A DNA stretch of 64,000 nucleotides from Clostridium estertheticum (GCF_026650985.1 NZ_CP086239.1:3782001-3846000); one strand, 5' to 3'. Positions 21,245 to 31,556 are shown, counted from the first letter of the stretch. Translations and numbers: made by a program. The notes: a model not told the origin generated them from the letters alone.

Positions 21245-22299
21245 TAGCAATTATGATTATTTTTAAAGTCTTCTAAAAACTTTTCTCTATCCTCTTTATA
21301 CTCTACTTTCTTCTTTAATCTATTTAAAAATACCTCTTCACTCCATTGTTTTTTCCTTGTATAATAGTCTTTCGATATACTATAGAAATCCTCAGGAAAG
21401 CTAAGCATACCATAAAGCACTTTGAGTTCCCTATCGTCTAATGGGTTTACCTTTGTATATTCTTGTAAAATACTGTTACATTTATCTTTATCATAACAAA
21501 AATTTTTTATTACTTTATTTACAAAATTACAAACGTCATGAACCCTTAAATCTACAACAGCATAATCAAAATCTAAAAAATACACTTCTCCCTTGTTAAT
21601 TAATATATTATGATGAGCCAAATCATGATGACAAAACACGATTTTTTCTTTTTCAGCGCATAATTCGTAATAATTTGATCCCTTAATAATATCTATACTT
21701 CTTTTTATATTTTCCGAGTAATATTGTACATGCTCTAAAAATATATCATCGAATTCATTTTTATTTTCATTTAGGGTTGCTATGCTTTTAAAAAACATAA
21801 GTTCATCTAATTTATTCTTATAATTTTGTATAATCTTACCGCCTAAGTACCGCTGCTCATTCTTTGCAAGTAGCCTTTCGAATTCTTCCTTATGCATAAG
21901 GCCTTGTGATGCTTTATGAAGCTCAGCTATCGCTCTGGATGCAAGATTTACATCAACTGGATTACTATACTCACACTCTCTCCCTTCTACTAGATTCATA
22001 ATGCAATATATATCACTTTTCCATGGAACATATATTAGTTCAGCTTTCGTCTTTTCAAATTGAATAATTCTATCAAAATTATTATTTCTAATGTATTCAA
22101 TACCATAATTAATAAATTCAAGTAACTCTATACTGTAGTTTACCTTTTTTAAAACTTTATCACCTTTATTTGTATCAAGTATAAAAACCTTTCTTACTGG
22201 AATAACATCATAAACCACAAGATCAAATTTGCTAAATAAATTTACATCTAGATCATATTTGCTTAAATACGCCTTATCTTTGTATCTGACATCTAACAT
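21244..22299 (-). CDS. cotS: CotS-family spore coat protein 2
   Basis: Second CotS paralog, 351 residues. The catalytic loop is FCHHDLAHHNILI and the metal site VYFLDFDYA; the shared segment appears as NLVEGRECEY. The ATG at 22299 follows GAGAGGTG. It is the last of four minus-strand genes of the coat cluster (24405 down to 21244) and ends at the bidirectional terminator. Sequence divergence from the other two active-looking paralogs is considerable. Confidence 0.83.
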   Translation of the reverse strand: MLDVRYKDKAYLSKYDLDVNLFSKFDLVVYDVIPVRKVFILDTNKGDKVLKKVNYSIELLEFINYGIEYIRNNNFDRIIQFEKTKAELIYVPWKSDIYCIMNLVEGRECEYSNPVDVNLASRAIAELHKASQGLMHKEEFERLLAKNEQRYLGGKIIQNYKNKLDELMFFKSIATLNENKNEFDDIFLEHVQYYSENIKRSIDIIKGSNYYELCAEKEKIVFCHHDLAHHNILINKGEVYFLDFDYAVVDLRVHDVCNFVNKVIKNFCYDKDKCNSILQEYTKVNPLDDRELKVLYGMLSFPEDFYSISKDYYTRKKQWSEEVFLNRLKKKVEYKEDREKFLEDFKNNHNC

Positions 22300-22331
22300 A
22301 TTTTCACCTCTCTAGTTTCCATTTTACTAAT

Positions 22332-23096
22332 TTAAAATAATGGATCTCCATCTTGAACTAAAGCTTTTTTAATCCTCTGTGAAAACTTATCCTCATGCCA
22401 CACTCTTTTACCTGTTCTATATCTATTACAACATTTCATGAACTCATGAGGATATGAGATTAATGCTATTAAAAATTTTTCACTATCAGCATCTAGTCCT
22501 TCGATATAACAAAATTCTTTAGCGAGCTTACAAAAATCAAGCTTTGCTCCTTTTCTTTTTAACCTACTAAGTAAAGGGAGACAATCCATCTCCACCATGT
22601 TGTAACTACAATTATTAAAATCAACCACGTAAATAAAATCACTCCTCCTAAGGTTTTGAAAATCTGTATTCCCTAAGCATATTTCAGATCGTCTCATACT
22701 TCTTGTTATAATTTCTAAATAATTTGAATCCTTCACTTTCCTTATACACTCTTCTCCTCTATCAATAACTTTTTCCCCATATTTAATAATTACTTCTTCA
22801 AATGAATTTTGAGGTCCATCTTTTTTAATGTTATTTATATCTACAGTAAGCTTTTTGATAGATTTTTTATAATCTTCTACTGTTTTACCAGTATTGTTAT
22901 TTAATCTATTTCTAAGATAACCGTTAAACCCCATACATTTTTCATGTACTGTATAAATAGTAACGAACTGCTTTATTACTAATTCTTCTGGTATGTCTAT
23001 CTCTGCATTTTTATACTTAAACTCAATAACATTTGCCTTTTTAATATCCTTAAACATCATATAGTCAGAAAAATCATTATAGATGCTTATTGCCAC
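22332..23096 (-). CDS. Degenerate CotS-like protein
   Basis: A 254-residue protein aligned by its C-terminal half to the CotS paralogs next to it: NDAAxx-type catalytic residues are replaced. Where the others have HHD....N, this one has LGNTDFQN, so the catalytic aspartate is asparagine. DFDYC has become DFNNC. The N-terminal nucleotide-binding lobe is short and lacks the GREC motif. The tail with YRTGKRVWHEDKF matches the family. The GTG at 23096 lies six bases after GAGGTG. It is likely a pseudoenzyme coat protein. Confidence 0.7.
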   Translation of the reverse strand: MAISIYNDFSDYMMFKDIKKANVIEFKYKNAEIDIPEELVIKQFVTIYTVHEKCMGFNGYLRNRLNNNTGKTVEDYKKSIKKLTVDINNIKKDGPQNSFEEVIIKYGEKVIDRGEECIRKVKDSNYLEIITRSMRRSEICLGNTDFQNLRRSDFIYVVDFNNCSYNMVEMDCLPLLSRLKRKGAKLDFCKLAKEFCYIEGLDADSEKFLIALISYPHEFMKCCNRYRTGKRVWHEDKFSQRIKKALVQDGDPLF

Positions 23097-23165
23097 TTGC
23101 ACCACCTCAAATTCAATCTATTAATTGCTATACTATAGCCAGGTGCTATTTACTATAGCACGGTG

Positions 23166-23390
23166 TCATTTATTTTTTTTACAACTTTTATCCATTTTTC
23201 TTAAAATTTCCTTATGCTGAAACTCTAATTCATTAAGTTTTTTTTGTCTTCTCCTTATTTTTTTAAGTTTTTTAACTTCACCCTTCATATTGTCAAGCTT
23301 CATATCATATTCCTCAACAGTTGATTCTTCTACTTCACTTATGTCAAATTCAGGCTCATCCATACACATATCTTTTTTGCTTTTCCCCAT
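23166..23390 (-). CDS. Small charged coiled-coil protein in the CotS cluster
   Basis: A 74-residue protein, acidic in its first third (EPEFDISEVEESTVEE) and strongly basic afterwards (VKKLKKIRRRQKKLNELEFQ), with heptad-like leucines suggesting a short coiled coil. No family is recognised. The ATG at 23390 follows GGGAGGTAATG. It overlaps the stop of the upstream CotS gene, so translation is probably coupled. It is presumably a coat-assembly or scaffold peptide, but this is inferred from location only. Confidence 0.65.
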   Translation of the reverse strand: MGKSKKDMCMDEPEFDISEVEESTVEEYDMKLDNMKGEVKKLKKIRRRQKKLNELEFQHKEILRKMDKSCKKNK

Positions 23391-23394
23391 AACA

Positions 23395-24405
23395 TTACCT
23401 CCCATATTTTATTTTTCTAAACTTATCAATAAGAATTTGTTTCTCCTCTTTGTCCTCATTCATCTTTTCAAGTTTCTTTAAGAAAAACTCTTCTCCCCAA
23501 TCCTTTTTTTCCCAATAATATTGAATTCCTATTTGCCAATACTCTTGAGGAAATTCCATAAACGCTGCCATTACCTCTATGTCACTTTTGTATATTGGAA
23601 ATGTCTCATCATATTCATACATTATGAAAAGTGCATTTTCAAGGTTCCATTTACCGTTTTTCATTCTCCTTATTAAAAGACTACTTAAATCATGTAAATG
23701 AGTGTCTAAGATGCAATAATCAAAATCAATTACACTCACGCCCCCACTTTTCTCAAGTAACACATTATGATGCGCGTAATCATGATGACAGAATCCCCTA
23801 TGTTTAATTTCTTCCTTCATCTTACTTACGTATTCGCTTCTACACAGGTTATTTACTGCTTTATTACACCTTTCTAGCTCACCTTGCATAATTTTCAAAT
23901 AGTTACTATCAAATTCTGTAAAACATTTTTTTCCACTTATCCTTTTCTTAAAATCCAATATTTCATTTCCGCGAGTTTTAAAAGTTTCTATCCACTTCAG
24001 CCATGCTATTCTCGGTTTCATATCAGGTGTGACTTTAAAATTCAGACTTTTTTTATGAAGCTCTGCAAGTTTCGATGTACATAATTTTATTTCTGCTAGA
24101 TTATCGTAATCACATTCCCTTGCATCTACCCATAGTGTTAAATAAGCATATTTATTTTGGAGTGTTATATACTCCTTTTGATCATTAGTCTCAATAATTT
24201 CAGGTATACTTTGAAATCCATTATTCTGCAAATGTTTTATAGCGCCAATAATAAATAAAAAATGCCCAAGTTCATAATTAACTATTTTCAAACAATACAT
24301 ATTATCTCTAGTTTCTATCCTATAAACGTTTTTTATTTTTTCTATATTATTAATACTAAGAGAGTAATTATTCTTTACTATCTCCTTTACCTCTTGTATT
24401 TCCAA
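23395..24405 (-). CDS. cotS: CotS-family spore coat protein 3
   Basis: Third intact CotS paralog, 336 residues, with catalytic loop FCHHDYAHHNVLL, metal site VSVIDFDYC and the shared segment LWVDARECDY. The start codon is TTG at 24405, seven bases after GGAGG. It heads the four-gene minus-strand run and is divergent from the second CotSA-like glycosyltransferase, with a 180-base intergenic region that should carry sporulation promoters; I could not assign boxes with confidence. Confidence 0.84.
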   Translation of the reverse strand: MEIQEVKEIVKNNYSLSINNIEKIKNVYRIETRDNMYCLKIVNYELGHFLFIIGAIKHLQNNGFQSIPEIIETNDQKEYITLQNKYAYLTLWVDARECDYDNLAEIKLCTSKLAELHKKSLNFKVTPDMKPRIAWLKWIETFKTRGNEILDFKKRISGKKCFTEFDSNYLKIMQGELERCNKAVNNLCRSEYVSKMKEEIKHRGFCHHDYAHHNVLLEKSGGVSVIDFDYCILDTHLHDLSSLLIRRMKNGKWNLENALFIMYEYDETFPIYKSDIEVMAAFMEFPQEYWQIGIQYYWEKKDWGEEFFLKKLEKMNEDKEEKQILIDKFRKIKYGR

Positions 24406-24585
24406 ATCAATGCCTCCAAATTATTGTTCTATTGCAATATATGAACCTTTAGAATGATTTGTGCACAATTATATTTGCTCAAATGACACACTTTTTAAGT
24501 TAAAATAGTATATTAATATATATAATGTTTTTAATAAATTCTTTTAAACATAAGACTTTTTTAATAATTTTAAGGAGTGAATCCT

Positions 24586-25716
24586 ATGAAGATTGCAATT
24601 GATGCTAGAGGCATCAATTTATATAATGGAACTGGTATTGGGACTTATACAGAAAATGTACTTAAGAATTTAATTAACATAGATTCTGTTAATAATTACC
24701 ACATTTTTTGGTCAGGTAATAATTTTGAAAGTATAAAAAAAGACAACTGCAAAATAATAATGACATCAAAAAAACATCAAAGATTCTTTGAGGATTATTA
24801 TTTCCCAGAAAATATTTCAAAAGAAAATATAGATATATATCATATGCCACAAAACGGCATAGGTTTTTCACAGGCTATATCTTGCAAGAAAGTAGTCACT
24901 ATACATGATTTGATTCCATACGTTATGCCTGAAACAGTCGGCCGAGGATATTTACTGAAATTTTTAAAAGAAATGCCAATAATTATAGGTAACTCTGATG
25001 GAATAATAACGGTATCTGAATTTTCAAAACGAGATATTCTTAAATATTTCCCAATAGATGAGTCTAAAATCTTTGTAACGCCACTGGCGGCGGACGCAAA
25101 ATATACCCCACTCGATAAGCTTCACTGTAAAAATTTTTTAGAAAAAGCATACAATTTAAATAATCCATTTTTACTCTATGTCGGTGGTTTTAGCGAGAGA
25201 AAAAATGTAGCCTCTGCAATAACTGCTTTTTCTAAGGTATATAAAGATTTAAGTGAAAATTACAATTTAGTTATTGTAGGTGATTATAGAGACTCTGGTC
25301 AAAAATTAATGAAACTTACAAATGAACTAAACATGTTGTCTCATGTTATTTTCGCAGGTTTTGTACCTGAAGAACATTTACCTCTTTTTTATAACAGCTG
25401 TGATGCCATCATCTATCCATCTTTTTATGAAGGATTTGGACTTCCCCCACTTGAGGCAATGAATTGTGGAACTCCTGTTATAGCCTCTAATCTTACCTCC
25501 ATTCCAGAAGTTGTAGGAGACACTGGTATTTTAATAAATCCCTATGATATTGAAGGTATCGCTCTTGCCATAGGTACCCTTTTAAGTAGTGAAAAATTGA
25601 GATCTGAACTCAGTGCTAAGGCATTACTAAGAGCTAAACAATTTTCATGGCAAAACACTGCTGGTCGTACTCTTAAAGTCTATGAGAGTGTTTATAATAG
25701 TGAGTTTACATCATAG
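24586..25716 (+). CDS. GT4 glycosyltransferase, CotSA-like 2
   Basis: A 376-residue paralog of the glycosyltransferase at 20056. It starts [21 protein letters not shown] and has [12 protein letters not shown] and the donor motif [16 protein letters not shown]. The ATG at 24586 follows AAGGAG by eight bases; an upstream GTG at 24577 overlaps that site. The pairing of each glycosyltransferase with a divergent cotS gene occurs twice here, which points to duplication of a cotS-cotSA unit. A spore-surface role is inferred. Confidence 0.85.
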   Translation: MKIAIDARGINLYNGTGIGTYTENVLKNLINIDSVNNYHIFWSGNNFESIKKDNCKIIMTSKKHQRFFEDYYFPENISKENIDIYHMPQNGIGFSQAISCKKVVTIHDLIPYVMPETVGRGYLLKFLKEMPIIIGNSDGIITVSEFSKRDILKYFPIDESKIFVTPLAADAKYTPLDKLHCKNFLEKAYNLNNPFLLYVGGFSERKNVASAITAFSKVYKDLSENYNLVIVGDYRDSGQKLMKLTNELNMLSHVIFAGFVPEEHLPLFYNSCDAIIYPSFYEGFGLPPLEAMNCGTPVIASNLTSIPEVVGDTGILINPYDIEGIALAIGTLLSSEKLRSELSAKALLRAKQFSWQNTAGRTLKVYESVYNSEFTS

Positions 25717-25764
25717 TAAAAGTATTAGTTTTCTCCTACGTGCCTTGTAATAAAACTCAAAAAA

Positions 25765-25797
25765 GAAATCCCATTAAGGAATTCTAAATGGGATTTC
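25765..25797 (-). terminator. Terminator of the penicillin-binding protein gene
   Basis: GAAATCCCATT and AAATGGGATTTC arms. On the minus strand the stem is followed by TTTTTT. It lies between convergent genes. Confidence 0.8.
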
Positions 25798-25807
25798 AAT
25801 ATAACAT

Positions 25808-28522
25808 TTAATTCATACGTTTTATTTTTATATCAAATGTATCCTTATATTTTGCCATCCGAGGATCATTTCTAAAATAACTTTCATACATCCCTCTAGC
25901 GACATTTGCAGCATAACTACCATAACCACCGTCAAATATAACTATAGATATAGCAATTTGAGGATCTTTAGCCGGAGCATAGCCTACATACCACGCATAA
26001 TCTCCTCTACCTACTTTATTCATTAATTCAAGTGAATTGAACTGCGCTGTGCCTGTTTTACCACCTGTAGGTATAGGGAAATCCTTAAGTGCTTCATATG
26101 CAGTTCCGTCTGTTCCACCTCCTGCACCGGTAACGTTATTCATACCTTCCATAACTAGATCTCTAGTTGTTGTACTTAAATTGGTTTTAGTTAAAATAAC
26201 CGGTTTTGTTTTAGATACTAGCTTACCATTGGAATCTTTTATGGTATCAACCAAATGAACTTTATATCTTGTTCCACCATTTGCAATGGTTGCTATATAA
26301 TTCGCCATCTGAAGAGGCGTAAAACTATCCATGCCTTGTCCAATAGATGCATTAAAGATATTATGTGGTAAACTTAAAGAGCCATACCCTTCCTGAACTG
26401 CTTGATAGTTTATATCATTTATAATCGATTGTAAATTAGAATCAGTGAAGTTTTTTCCTTTGTACTTAGGATCTGTAGCAATTAATTGTTTAAACAGTCC
26501 ATTATAATTATTCTTTGAAAAAGTTCCATTTTTTACAGAGTCCTTTATATAATTTTTGATCTGAATTTTTATCTCTGAAAGTTTTTTTCCATCATAAACA
26601 ATAAGATTATCTCCATCCCTATCATATAAATCTATCTGAGGAAAGTTTGATCCTGTGCCCCCTAATCCAAGAGATAAATCATGCTCAATAGTATAAAGAG
26701 CTTGTGATGCTGACAAAGTTTTCATAGATGTTTTATTATATACCTGACCAAAATTTTCATTAAGTTCTATTCCCGTACTAGGGTTACTTACTTTAGGATC
26801 TGCTCCTAATCCAAATGTCCATGCATATTTAGCTAAAACGTCATCACCAAATTTTTCTCTCAATTTCTGACCTACATTCATAAAAAATGGGTTACTGGAT
26901 ACTGCTAATGCCTTTACCACCTTTACAACACCCTGCGCCTTATCCGTTTTGAAAGAGTTCCAATCTTTTCCATTGTTTTCATTCGTGCCTGCCATATCAT
27001 ATCCAGCTTGATCATCATAAGTAGACTCACCATCTATAACTCCAGTTTCAAGACCTGCTATTGCAGTCATTGGTTTAAAAGTAGAACCCGGAGGAATTAG
27101 TGACATAGTTGCATAATTATACAAATATTTAGGATAGTAATCATATAGATCCTTCCTAACTGTTGTATTCCCTTTTATACTTTTATCTATTGGAAACATA
27201 TAATCAATTATATCTTGTGGTTTCTCCTGAGCTTTTGCCATCACTTCATAATCTGGGTTAAAATATTTTTTTGATTGAATATCCGTTAGTCCTTGCGAAG
27301 TTGAAAAATCATTGGGATTATAACCAGGCATGCTAGCAAGTGCTAGTATGCCGCCAGTATGAATATCTATAGCAACTGCTGCAGCCCTTGTAGCATTTGA
27401 TACATTTAAGCCCTGTACTTCCTTCATTCCTTGTAATATCTTCATTTGACTATTCAAAGCATTTTCTGTTGCATATTGTAAATTAGCATCAATTGTAAGT
27501 TGAACATTTTTACCAGGGGTAACCTTCTTACTTATAACTTCTTTATTTAACTTACCCTGCTTTTGAATCACGTTTTCTCCGTTATCTCCTTTTAAGCTAC
27601 TCTCCAATGCAGCTTCAATTCCAGAAATTCCAACATAATCTGAACTTGTATCATAACCCTTTGCTAAATATTTTTCCTTATCTGCAGAACTTATTTTACT
27701 TATATAGCCTAAAACTGTTGAAGCTAACTGTCCATATGGATATTTCCTCGTAGGTTGATTTTCCACCTTAATTCCAGGCAGTTCTGAGAGGTTTTGCTCG
27801 AATATAAGCGATGTATCTTCTTTTATATTAGTTGCTATACTAATTGGTTTGTATGCAGAAAAAAAGTTCATTTTTATACCATCTTTTACAATTAAATATC
27901 TTCTTATTAACTCTGGTGTTTCCTTGATACTTAAACTTGAAACTCCTTTTATTACGTCATAGTCCTTAAGAAGCTTATTATATATTTGCTCTGGAGTTAA
28001 TTTCAAGAGTTCATTATTTAGTTTTGTCTTTTCATCTTTAGTTAAATCGGCTTCTTTTTTATTTTTAAATTTTGCTTTTAGTATACTATCTTGAATCCAT
28101 CTCTCCTTTAAAAATCTTAACTTTAAGCTTTGTACTACATTAGGATCACTTGAACTAAATTCGAATCTATATGGCTTAATTTTTAAAGGGAAGTTATCTG
28201 TCTGACTCTCTCCATTTTTATCCAAGATTTTAAAGACCTTTTGTAGTGTTGCAAACAACTGTTTACTAGATTTAGTTGAATCTGTGTATGTAAGGTTATA
28301 ACCTAGTACTTCTGTTGCAAGTACTATCCCATTTTTGTCTTTTATAAGCCCTCTTGGTGCCTCTATCGTTATAGACTTATGCGAACTCACAGTTGCTAAA
28401 TCCTTATAATATTGTCCTTTTATTATTTGCATATAGTATAACTTTGAACTTATTATTAAAAATATAACTAACATAATTATAAATAAGCTATTAATTTTAT
28501 TAAATTTCTTCTTTTTTTTCAT
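25808..28522 (-). CDS. mrdA: Class B penicillin-binding protein 2 (transpeptidase)
   Basis: A 904-residue peptidoglycan transpeptidase with one N-terminal membrane anchor (residues about 12-30), a dimerisation domain containing APRGLIKDKNGIVLA, and a C-terminal transpeptidase with the active-site motifs STFK, SSN and KTG (GGKTGTAQF). It is longer than the 600-700 residues of most PBP2 proteins because of inserts between the domains, which is usual for clostridial members. The ATG at 28522 has no strong ribosome site (GGGTGATG just before it). It acts at the outer face of the membrane in elongation or sporulation. Confidence 0.88.
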   Translation of the reverse strand: MKKKKKFNKINSLFIIMLVIFLIISSKLYYMQIIKGQYYKDLATVSSHKSITIEAPRGLIKDKNGIVLATEVLGYNLTYTDSTKSSKQLFATLQKVFKILDKNGESQTDNFPLKIKPYRFEFSSSDPNVVQSLKLRFLKERWIQDSILKAKFKNKKEADLTKDEKTKLNNELLKLTPEQIYNKLLKDYDVIKGVSSLSIKETPELIRRYLIVKDGIKMNFFSAYKPISIATNIKEDTSLIFEQNLSELPGIKVENQPTRKYPYGQLASTVLGYISKISSADKEKYLAKGYDTSSDYVGISGIEAALESSLKGDNGENVIQKQGKLNKEVISKKVTPGKNVQLTIDANLQYATENALNSQMKILQGMKEVQGLNVSNATRAAAVAIDIHTGGILALASMPGYNPNDFSTSQGLTDIQSKKYFNPDYEVMAKAQEKPQDIIDYMFPIDKSIKGNTTVRKDLYDYYPKYLYNYATMSLIPPGSTFKPMTAIAGLETGVIDGESTYDDQAGYDMAGTNENNGKDWNSFKTDKAQGVVKVVKALAVSSNPFFMNVGQKLREKFGDDVLAKYAWTFGLGADPKVSNPSTGIELNENFGQVYNKTSMKTLSASQALYTIEHDLSLGLGGTGSNFPQIDLYDRDGDNLIVYDGKKLSEIKIQIKNYIKDSVKNGTFSKNNYNGLFKQLIATDPKYKGKNFTDSNLQSIINDINYQAVQEGYGSLSLPHNIFNASIGQGMDSFTPLQMANYIATIANGGTRYKVHLVDTIKDSNGKLVSKTKPVILTKTNLSTTTRDLVMEGMNNVTGAGGGTDGTAYEALKDFPIPTGGKTGTAQFNSLELMNKVGRGDYAWYVGYAPAKDPQIAISIVIFDGGYGSYAANVARGMYESYFRNDPRMAKYKDTFDIKIKRMN

Positions 28523-28655
28523 TTCATCATCACCCTTAAACCCTTATACCTTTATTATATATGTAATAATACATACAATTCAACATATTTTTAGAATATA
28601 ATCTTTTATTTGGTAATAATATAAAATATTATAATATTTAGCCCTTAAATTTAAT

Positions 28656-28698
28656 AAAAGGAAAAAGTCACCTGAATTTCAGATGACTTTTTCCTTTT
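28656..28698 (-). terminator. Terminator of the 31-residue peptide gene
   Basis: AAAAGGAAAAAGTCA and TGACTTTTTCCTTTT are perfect 15-bp arms with additional inner pairing (CTGAA/TTCAG). On the minus strand T-rich DNA follows. Confidence 0.85.
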
Positions 28699-28763
28699 GA
28701 TTCAATATACTATCTTATTTATTTTAAATATGTTTCATAATTTATGAAACATCCCTACTAAAT

Positions 28764-28859
28764 CTATTTATTTTTTTTACCACCCCAGGTCTTGCCCACT
28801 GTCCATGCTGCTATTATTGCGCCTAAAATGATGGCTACCATTCCTGCTCTATCTTCCAT
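28764..28859 (-). CDS. Small membrane peptide (31 residues)
   Basis: A very short gene with a textbook ribosome site (GAGGAGGTG, six bases before the ATG at 28859) and its own strong terminator. The peptide has an acidic start (MEDRAG), a single hydrophobic helix (MVAIILGAIIAAWTVG) and a basic tail (KTWGGKKNK). It has the form of a one-helix membrane peptide. I know of no specific function; a toxin-like or membrane-regulator role would be speculation. It stands alone between the penicillin-binding protein and the LysR gene. Confidence 0.65.
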   Translation of the reverse strand: MEDRAGMVAIILGAIIAAWTVGKTWGGKKNK

Positions 28860-29033
28860 TGGAACACCTCCTCACCTCATATATAACTACAAGTTTAACC
28901 CAATTATACCATACAACCTATAGTTATATGGTAATATCGGTTAAAGTATACAAATCATACAATATTAAATTGTAAAATTGTTTGCTTATTATAAATTAAT
29001 AGTGTATGCTCGTTTGTTAAGGAGTTGTGATAT

Positions 29034-29903
29034 ATGAATATAAGAGATCTAGAATATTTTTATTATTTATGCCAAAATAAAAATTTCACAAAAACTGCAG
29101 AAATGCTTTTTGTTTCCCAGCCTTCAATAACAATGGCACTACATAAAATTGAAAAAGAACTAGGAGAAAGACTTGTAATTAGAGATCATTCTAAAGCACA
29201 ACTTTCCTTAACTGAAGCTGGAAAAATCCTTGAGAAACGAGCATACAATGTTCTAAATGAAATAAAAGCAGCAAAACTTGAAATATCAAGAATAAGCGGA
29301 GCAAAAATAAAATTAGGAGTTCCACCGATGATTGGCGCTTATTTTTTTTCACCTTTTATGAAGTCGTTAGATATAAATGGTCTTGTGAACCATATTGAAC
29401 TTGTTGAAACAGGTTCAACAGCGATGAAAAAGTTACTAGATTCTGGTGAAGTTGATATTGCATTAATAGGTTCTATTGCCCCTTTAAAAGATAATGAACT
29501 TAATACCACTATTCTAAAAACAGATCAATTCGTAGTTTGTACAAGTAATAGTCATCCACTTTCAAGTAAACATGAAGTTACCTTTAATGAACTTAAAGAT
29601 GAGCGTTTTACGGTCCTAGGTGATTCATATATTCATAATAAAGTGATAAAAGATCTTTGTTTGGAAAATGGTATTGACACGAAAAATTTCTATTACACAA
29701 CTGAAATACAAACAGCAAAATCCTTAATAGCTTCTGGAGTTGGTATAGGAATAATGATCAATATGGCAGTAAAAAATATGACATCAATAAAAACAGTCTC
29801 TCTAGTTCCAGCTATAAATTTTTATATATCTATTGTTGTAAAAAAAGAACATTATATGACTTCAATTGAAAAGGAAATAATGGGGATACTACTTGAAAAG
29901 TAA
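29034..29903 (+). CDS. LysR-family transcriptional regulator
   Basis: A 289-residue LysR regulator. The N-terminal winged helix-turn-helix is MNIRDLEYFYYLCQNKNFT...LFVSQPSITMALHKIEKELG, followed by the two-lobed effector-binding domain (residues about 90-289). The ATG at 29034 follows AAGGAG. It converges on the malic/malolactic enzyme gene with only 21 bases between the stops. In lactic acid bacteria the LysR protein MleR controls the malolactic gene, so a similar link is plausible here, although the convergent layout is unusual for that. Confidence 0.88.
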   Translation: MNIRDLEYFYYLCQNKNFTKTAEMLFVSQPSITMALHKIEKELGERLVIRDHSKAQLSLTEAGKILEKRAYNVLNEIKAAKLEISRISGAKIKLGVPPMIGAYFFSPFMKSLDINGLVNHIELVETGSTAMKKLLDSGEVDIALIGSIAPLKDNELNTTILKTDQFVVCTSNSHPLSSKHEVTFNELKDERFTVLGDSYIHNKVIKDLCLENGIDTKNFYYTTEIQTAKSLIASGVGIGIMINMAVKNMTSIKTVSLVPAINFYISIVVKKEHYMTSIEKEIMGILLEK

Positions 29904-29924
29904 AAACATCCCCTTTAATCTATT

Positions 29925-31556
29925 TTATTTGTAAATTGGTTCCCAAATACTATCTTCCACTGCCTTTTTAACATCTACAATTTCAATTCGGTTTAACCCT
30001 TCCTTAATTGCTTGATTCACCACAGCAATTGCTACAAGTTTTGATGCTTCTCTAACTTTTTCAACTGAAGGTAAAATTGCAGCTCCAGTCTTTGAAAGAT
30101 CTTGAAGAGATGCTATTCCATGAGCGGCTGCAGATAACATTCCATCGGATACAGTTTTAGCTTTTGCAACTATTATACCAAGTCCTAATCCTGGGTATAA
30201 TAACGCATTGTTAGCCTGACCAATAGTATATGTTACCCCATTATGCTCAATTGGTTCAGATGGGCTTCCAGTTACAACTAATGCACGGCCATCTGTCCAT
30301 TTTATCAAGTCTGTAGCTTTTGCTTCTGCAAGTTTAGTAGGATTTGAAATAGGCATAATAGCAGGTTTTTCATTTAACTCTGCCATTTTTCTTACAGCTT
30401 CTTCTGTGAATGCACCGGTTACTCCAGAAGTTCCAATAAGTACTGTAGGCTTAGTAGCCTCTACTATCTCAGCAAGATTAGTAAGTGGTTTTTTAAATTC
30501 ACCTTTGGCTCTTGCATATTTTTTCTGACCCTCAGTAAGATTATCCATATCTTGCGTAATAAGACCAAAGCGATCAACAAGATAGAATTGCTTTATTGCA
30601 TTTTCTTCTGATAATCCACTTTGCATTTTTTCAAGTAATATTTGATCTGATACACCTATCCCTGCAGTACCGCCACCAAAAACTAATATTTTGTGGTCTT
30701 TAATTGGTATACCAGTTACCTCGGCAATAGCACTCATTGCTGATACCATCATAACCCCAGTTCCCTGTATATCATCATTAAACGTACAAATCTTTGATCT
30801 GTAATTTTCAAGGATGGCACTTGCGTTGCCACGCCCAAGGTCTTCCCAATGAAGAAGTACTTCAGGAAATAACTCAAGAACAATCTTTACAAATTTATCA
30901 ATAAAGTCGTAGTATTTTTCTCCAGTGACTCTTTTGTGTTTATTTCCAAGATAAAGTGGATCATTTAAAAGTGCCTCATTATTTGTTCCAGAATCTATTA
31001 CTATAGGAAGAGCATTTTTAGGATTAACACCTGCAGCTACTGTATATACGGCAAGCTTTCCTATAGATATATCAACTCCTTGAACACCCCAATCACCTAT
31101 TCCAAGAACTCCTTCACCATCAGTAACAACAATCAATTTTATTTCATCAAGATCTTTTAAAGAATTCTCGATAGATTTTTTAATATCTTCGGGATGATCT
31201 ATTGAAAGGAAAACAGCATCCTTTGGAGTATCATAGATTTTTGAATAGTTTATTACCGCATCGCCTATAGTTGGAGTATATATTACAGGAAGAAATTCAG
31301 TAATATGTTTACCTATAACATAGCTGAAAAGAGTTTTATTAGTGTCATATAAATTCATAAGGTAATTACGTTTTTCTAATTTGTCTGCAAAATCTTTAGT
31401 TCTTTGATAAATTATCTGTTCTTGCTGCTCAATAGTTCTTACAGCGTTTGGTAATAATCCTGTAAGTTCATACATTTTTCTTTCTTCCTTTGTAAACGCA
31501 GTTCCTTTGTTTAAATAAGGATTTCTTAATAAGTCTTGGCCTTTTAAATTTGTCAT
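29925..31556 (-). CDS. NAD-dependent malic enzyme / malolactic enzyme
   Basis: A 543-residue enzyme of the malic enzyme superfamily. The conserved motifs include VVTDGEGVLGIGDWG, TFNDDIQGTG, the NAD-binding VFGGGTAGIG and GQANNALLYPGLGLG. Length, LNKGTAFT near the start and NKHKRVTGEKY match malolactic enzymes (L-malate to L-lactate plus CO2) as closely as malic enzymes (to pyruvate), and I cannot separate the two by eye. The ATG at 31556 follows AAGGGGTG. It converges with the LysR gene and is upstream of nothing on its strand. Confidence 0.85.
   Translation of the reverse strand: MTNLKGQDLLRNPYLNKGTAFTKEERKMYELTGLLPNAVRTIEQQEQIIYQRTKDFADKLEKRNYLMNLYDTNKTLFSYVIGKHITEFLPVIYTPTIGDAVINYSKIYDTPKDAVFLSIDHPEDIKKSIENSLKDLDEIKLIVVTDGEGVLGIGDWGVQGVDISIGKLAVYTVAAGVNPKNALPIVIDSGTNNEALLNDPLYLGNKHKRVTGEKYYDFIDKFVKIVLELFPEVLLHWEDLGRGNASAILENYRSKICTFNDDIQGTGVMMVSAMSAIAEVTGIPIKDHKILVFGGGTAGIGVSDQILLEKMQSGLSEENAIKQFYLVDRFGLITQDMDNLTEGQKKYARAKGEFKKPLTNLAEIVEATKPTVLIGTSGVTGAFTEEAVRKMAELNEKPAIMPISNPTKLAEAKATDLIKWTDGRALVVTGSPSEPIEHNGVTYTIGQANNALLYPGLGLGIIVAKAKTVSDGMLSAAAHGIASLQDLSKTGAAILPSVEKVREASKLVAIAVVNQAIKEGLNRIEIVDVKKAVEDSIWEPIYK

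Noticed and set aside
23132-23171. Tandem 20-bp repeat (ACTATAGC..GGTG units) between two coat genes
   Set aside because: Only two imperfect copies (about 16 of 20 bases equal), overlapping a stop codon; it looks like a local duplication without function.
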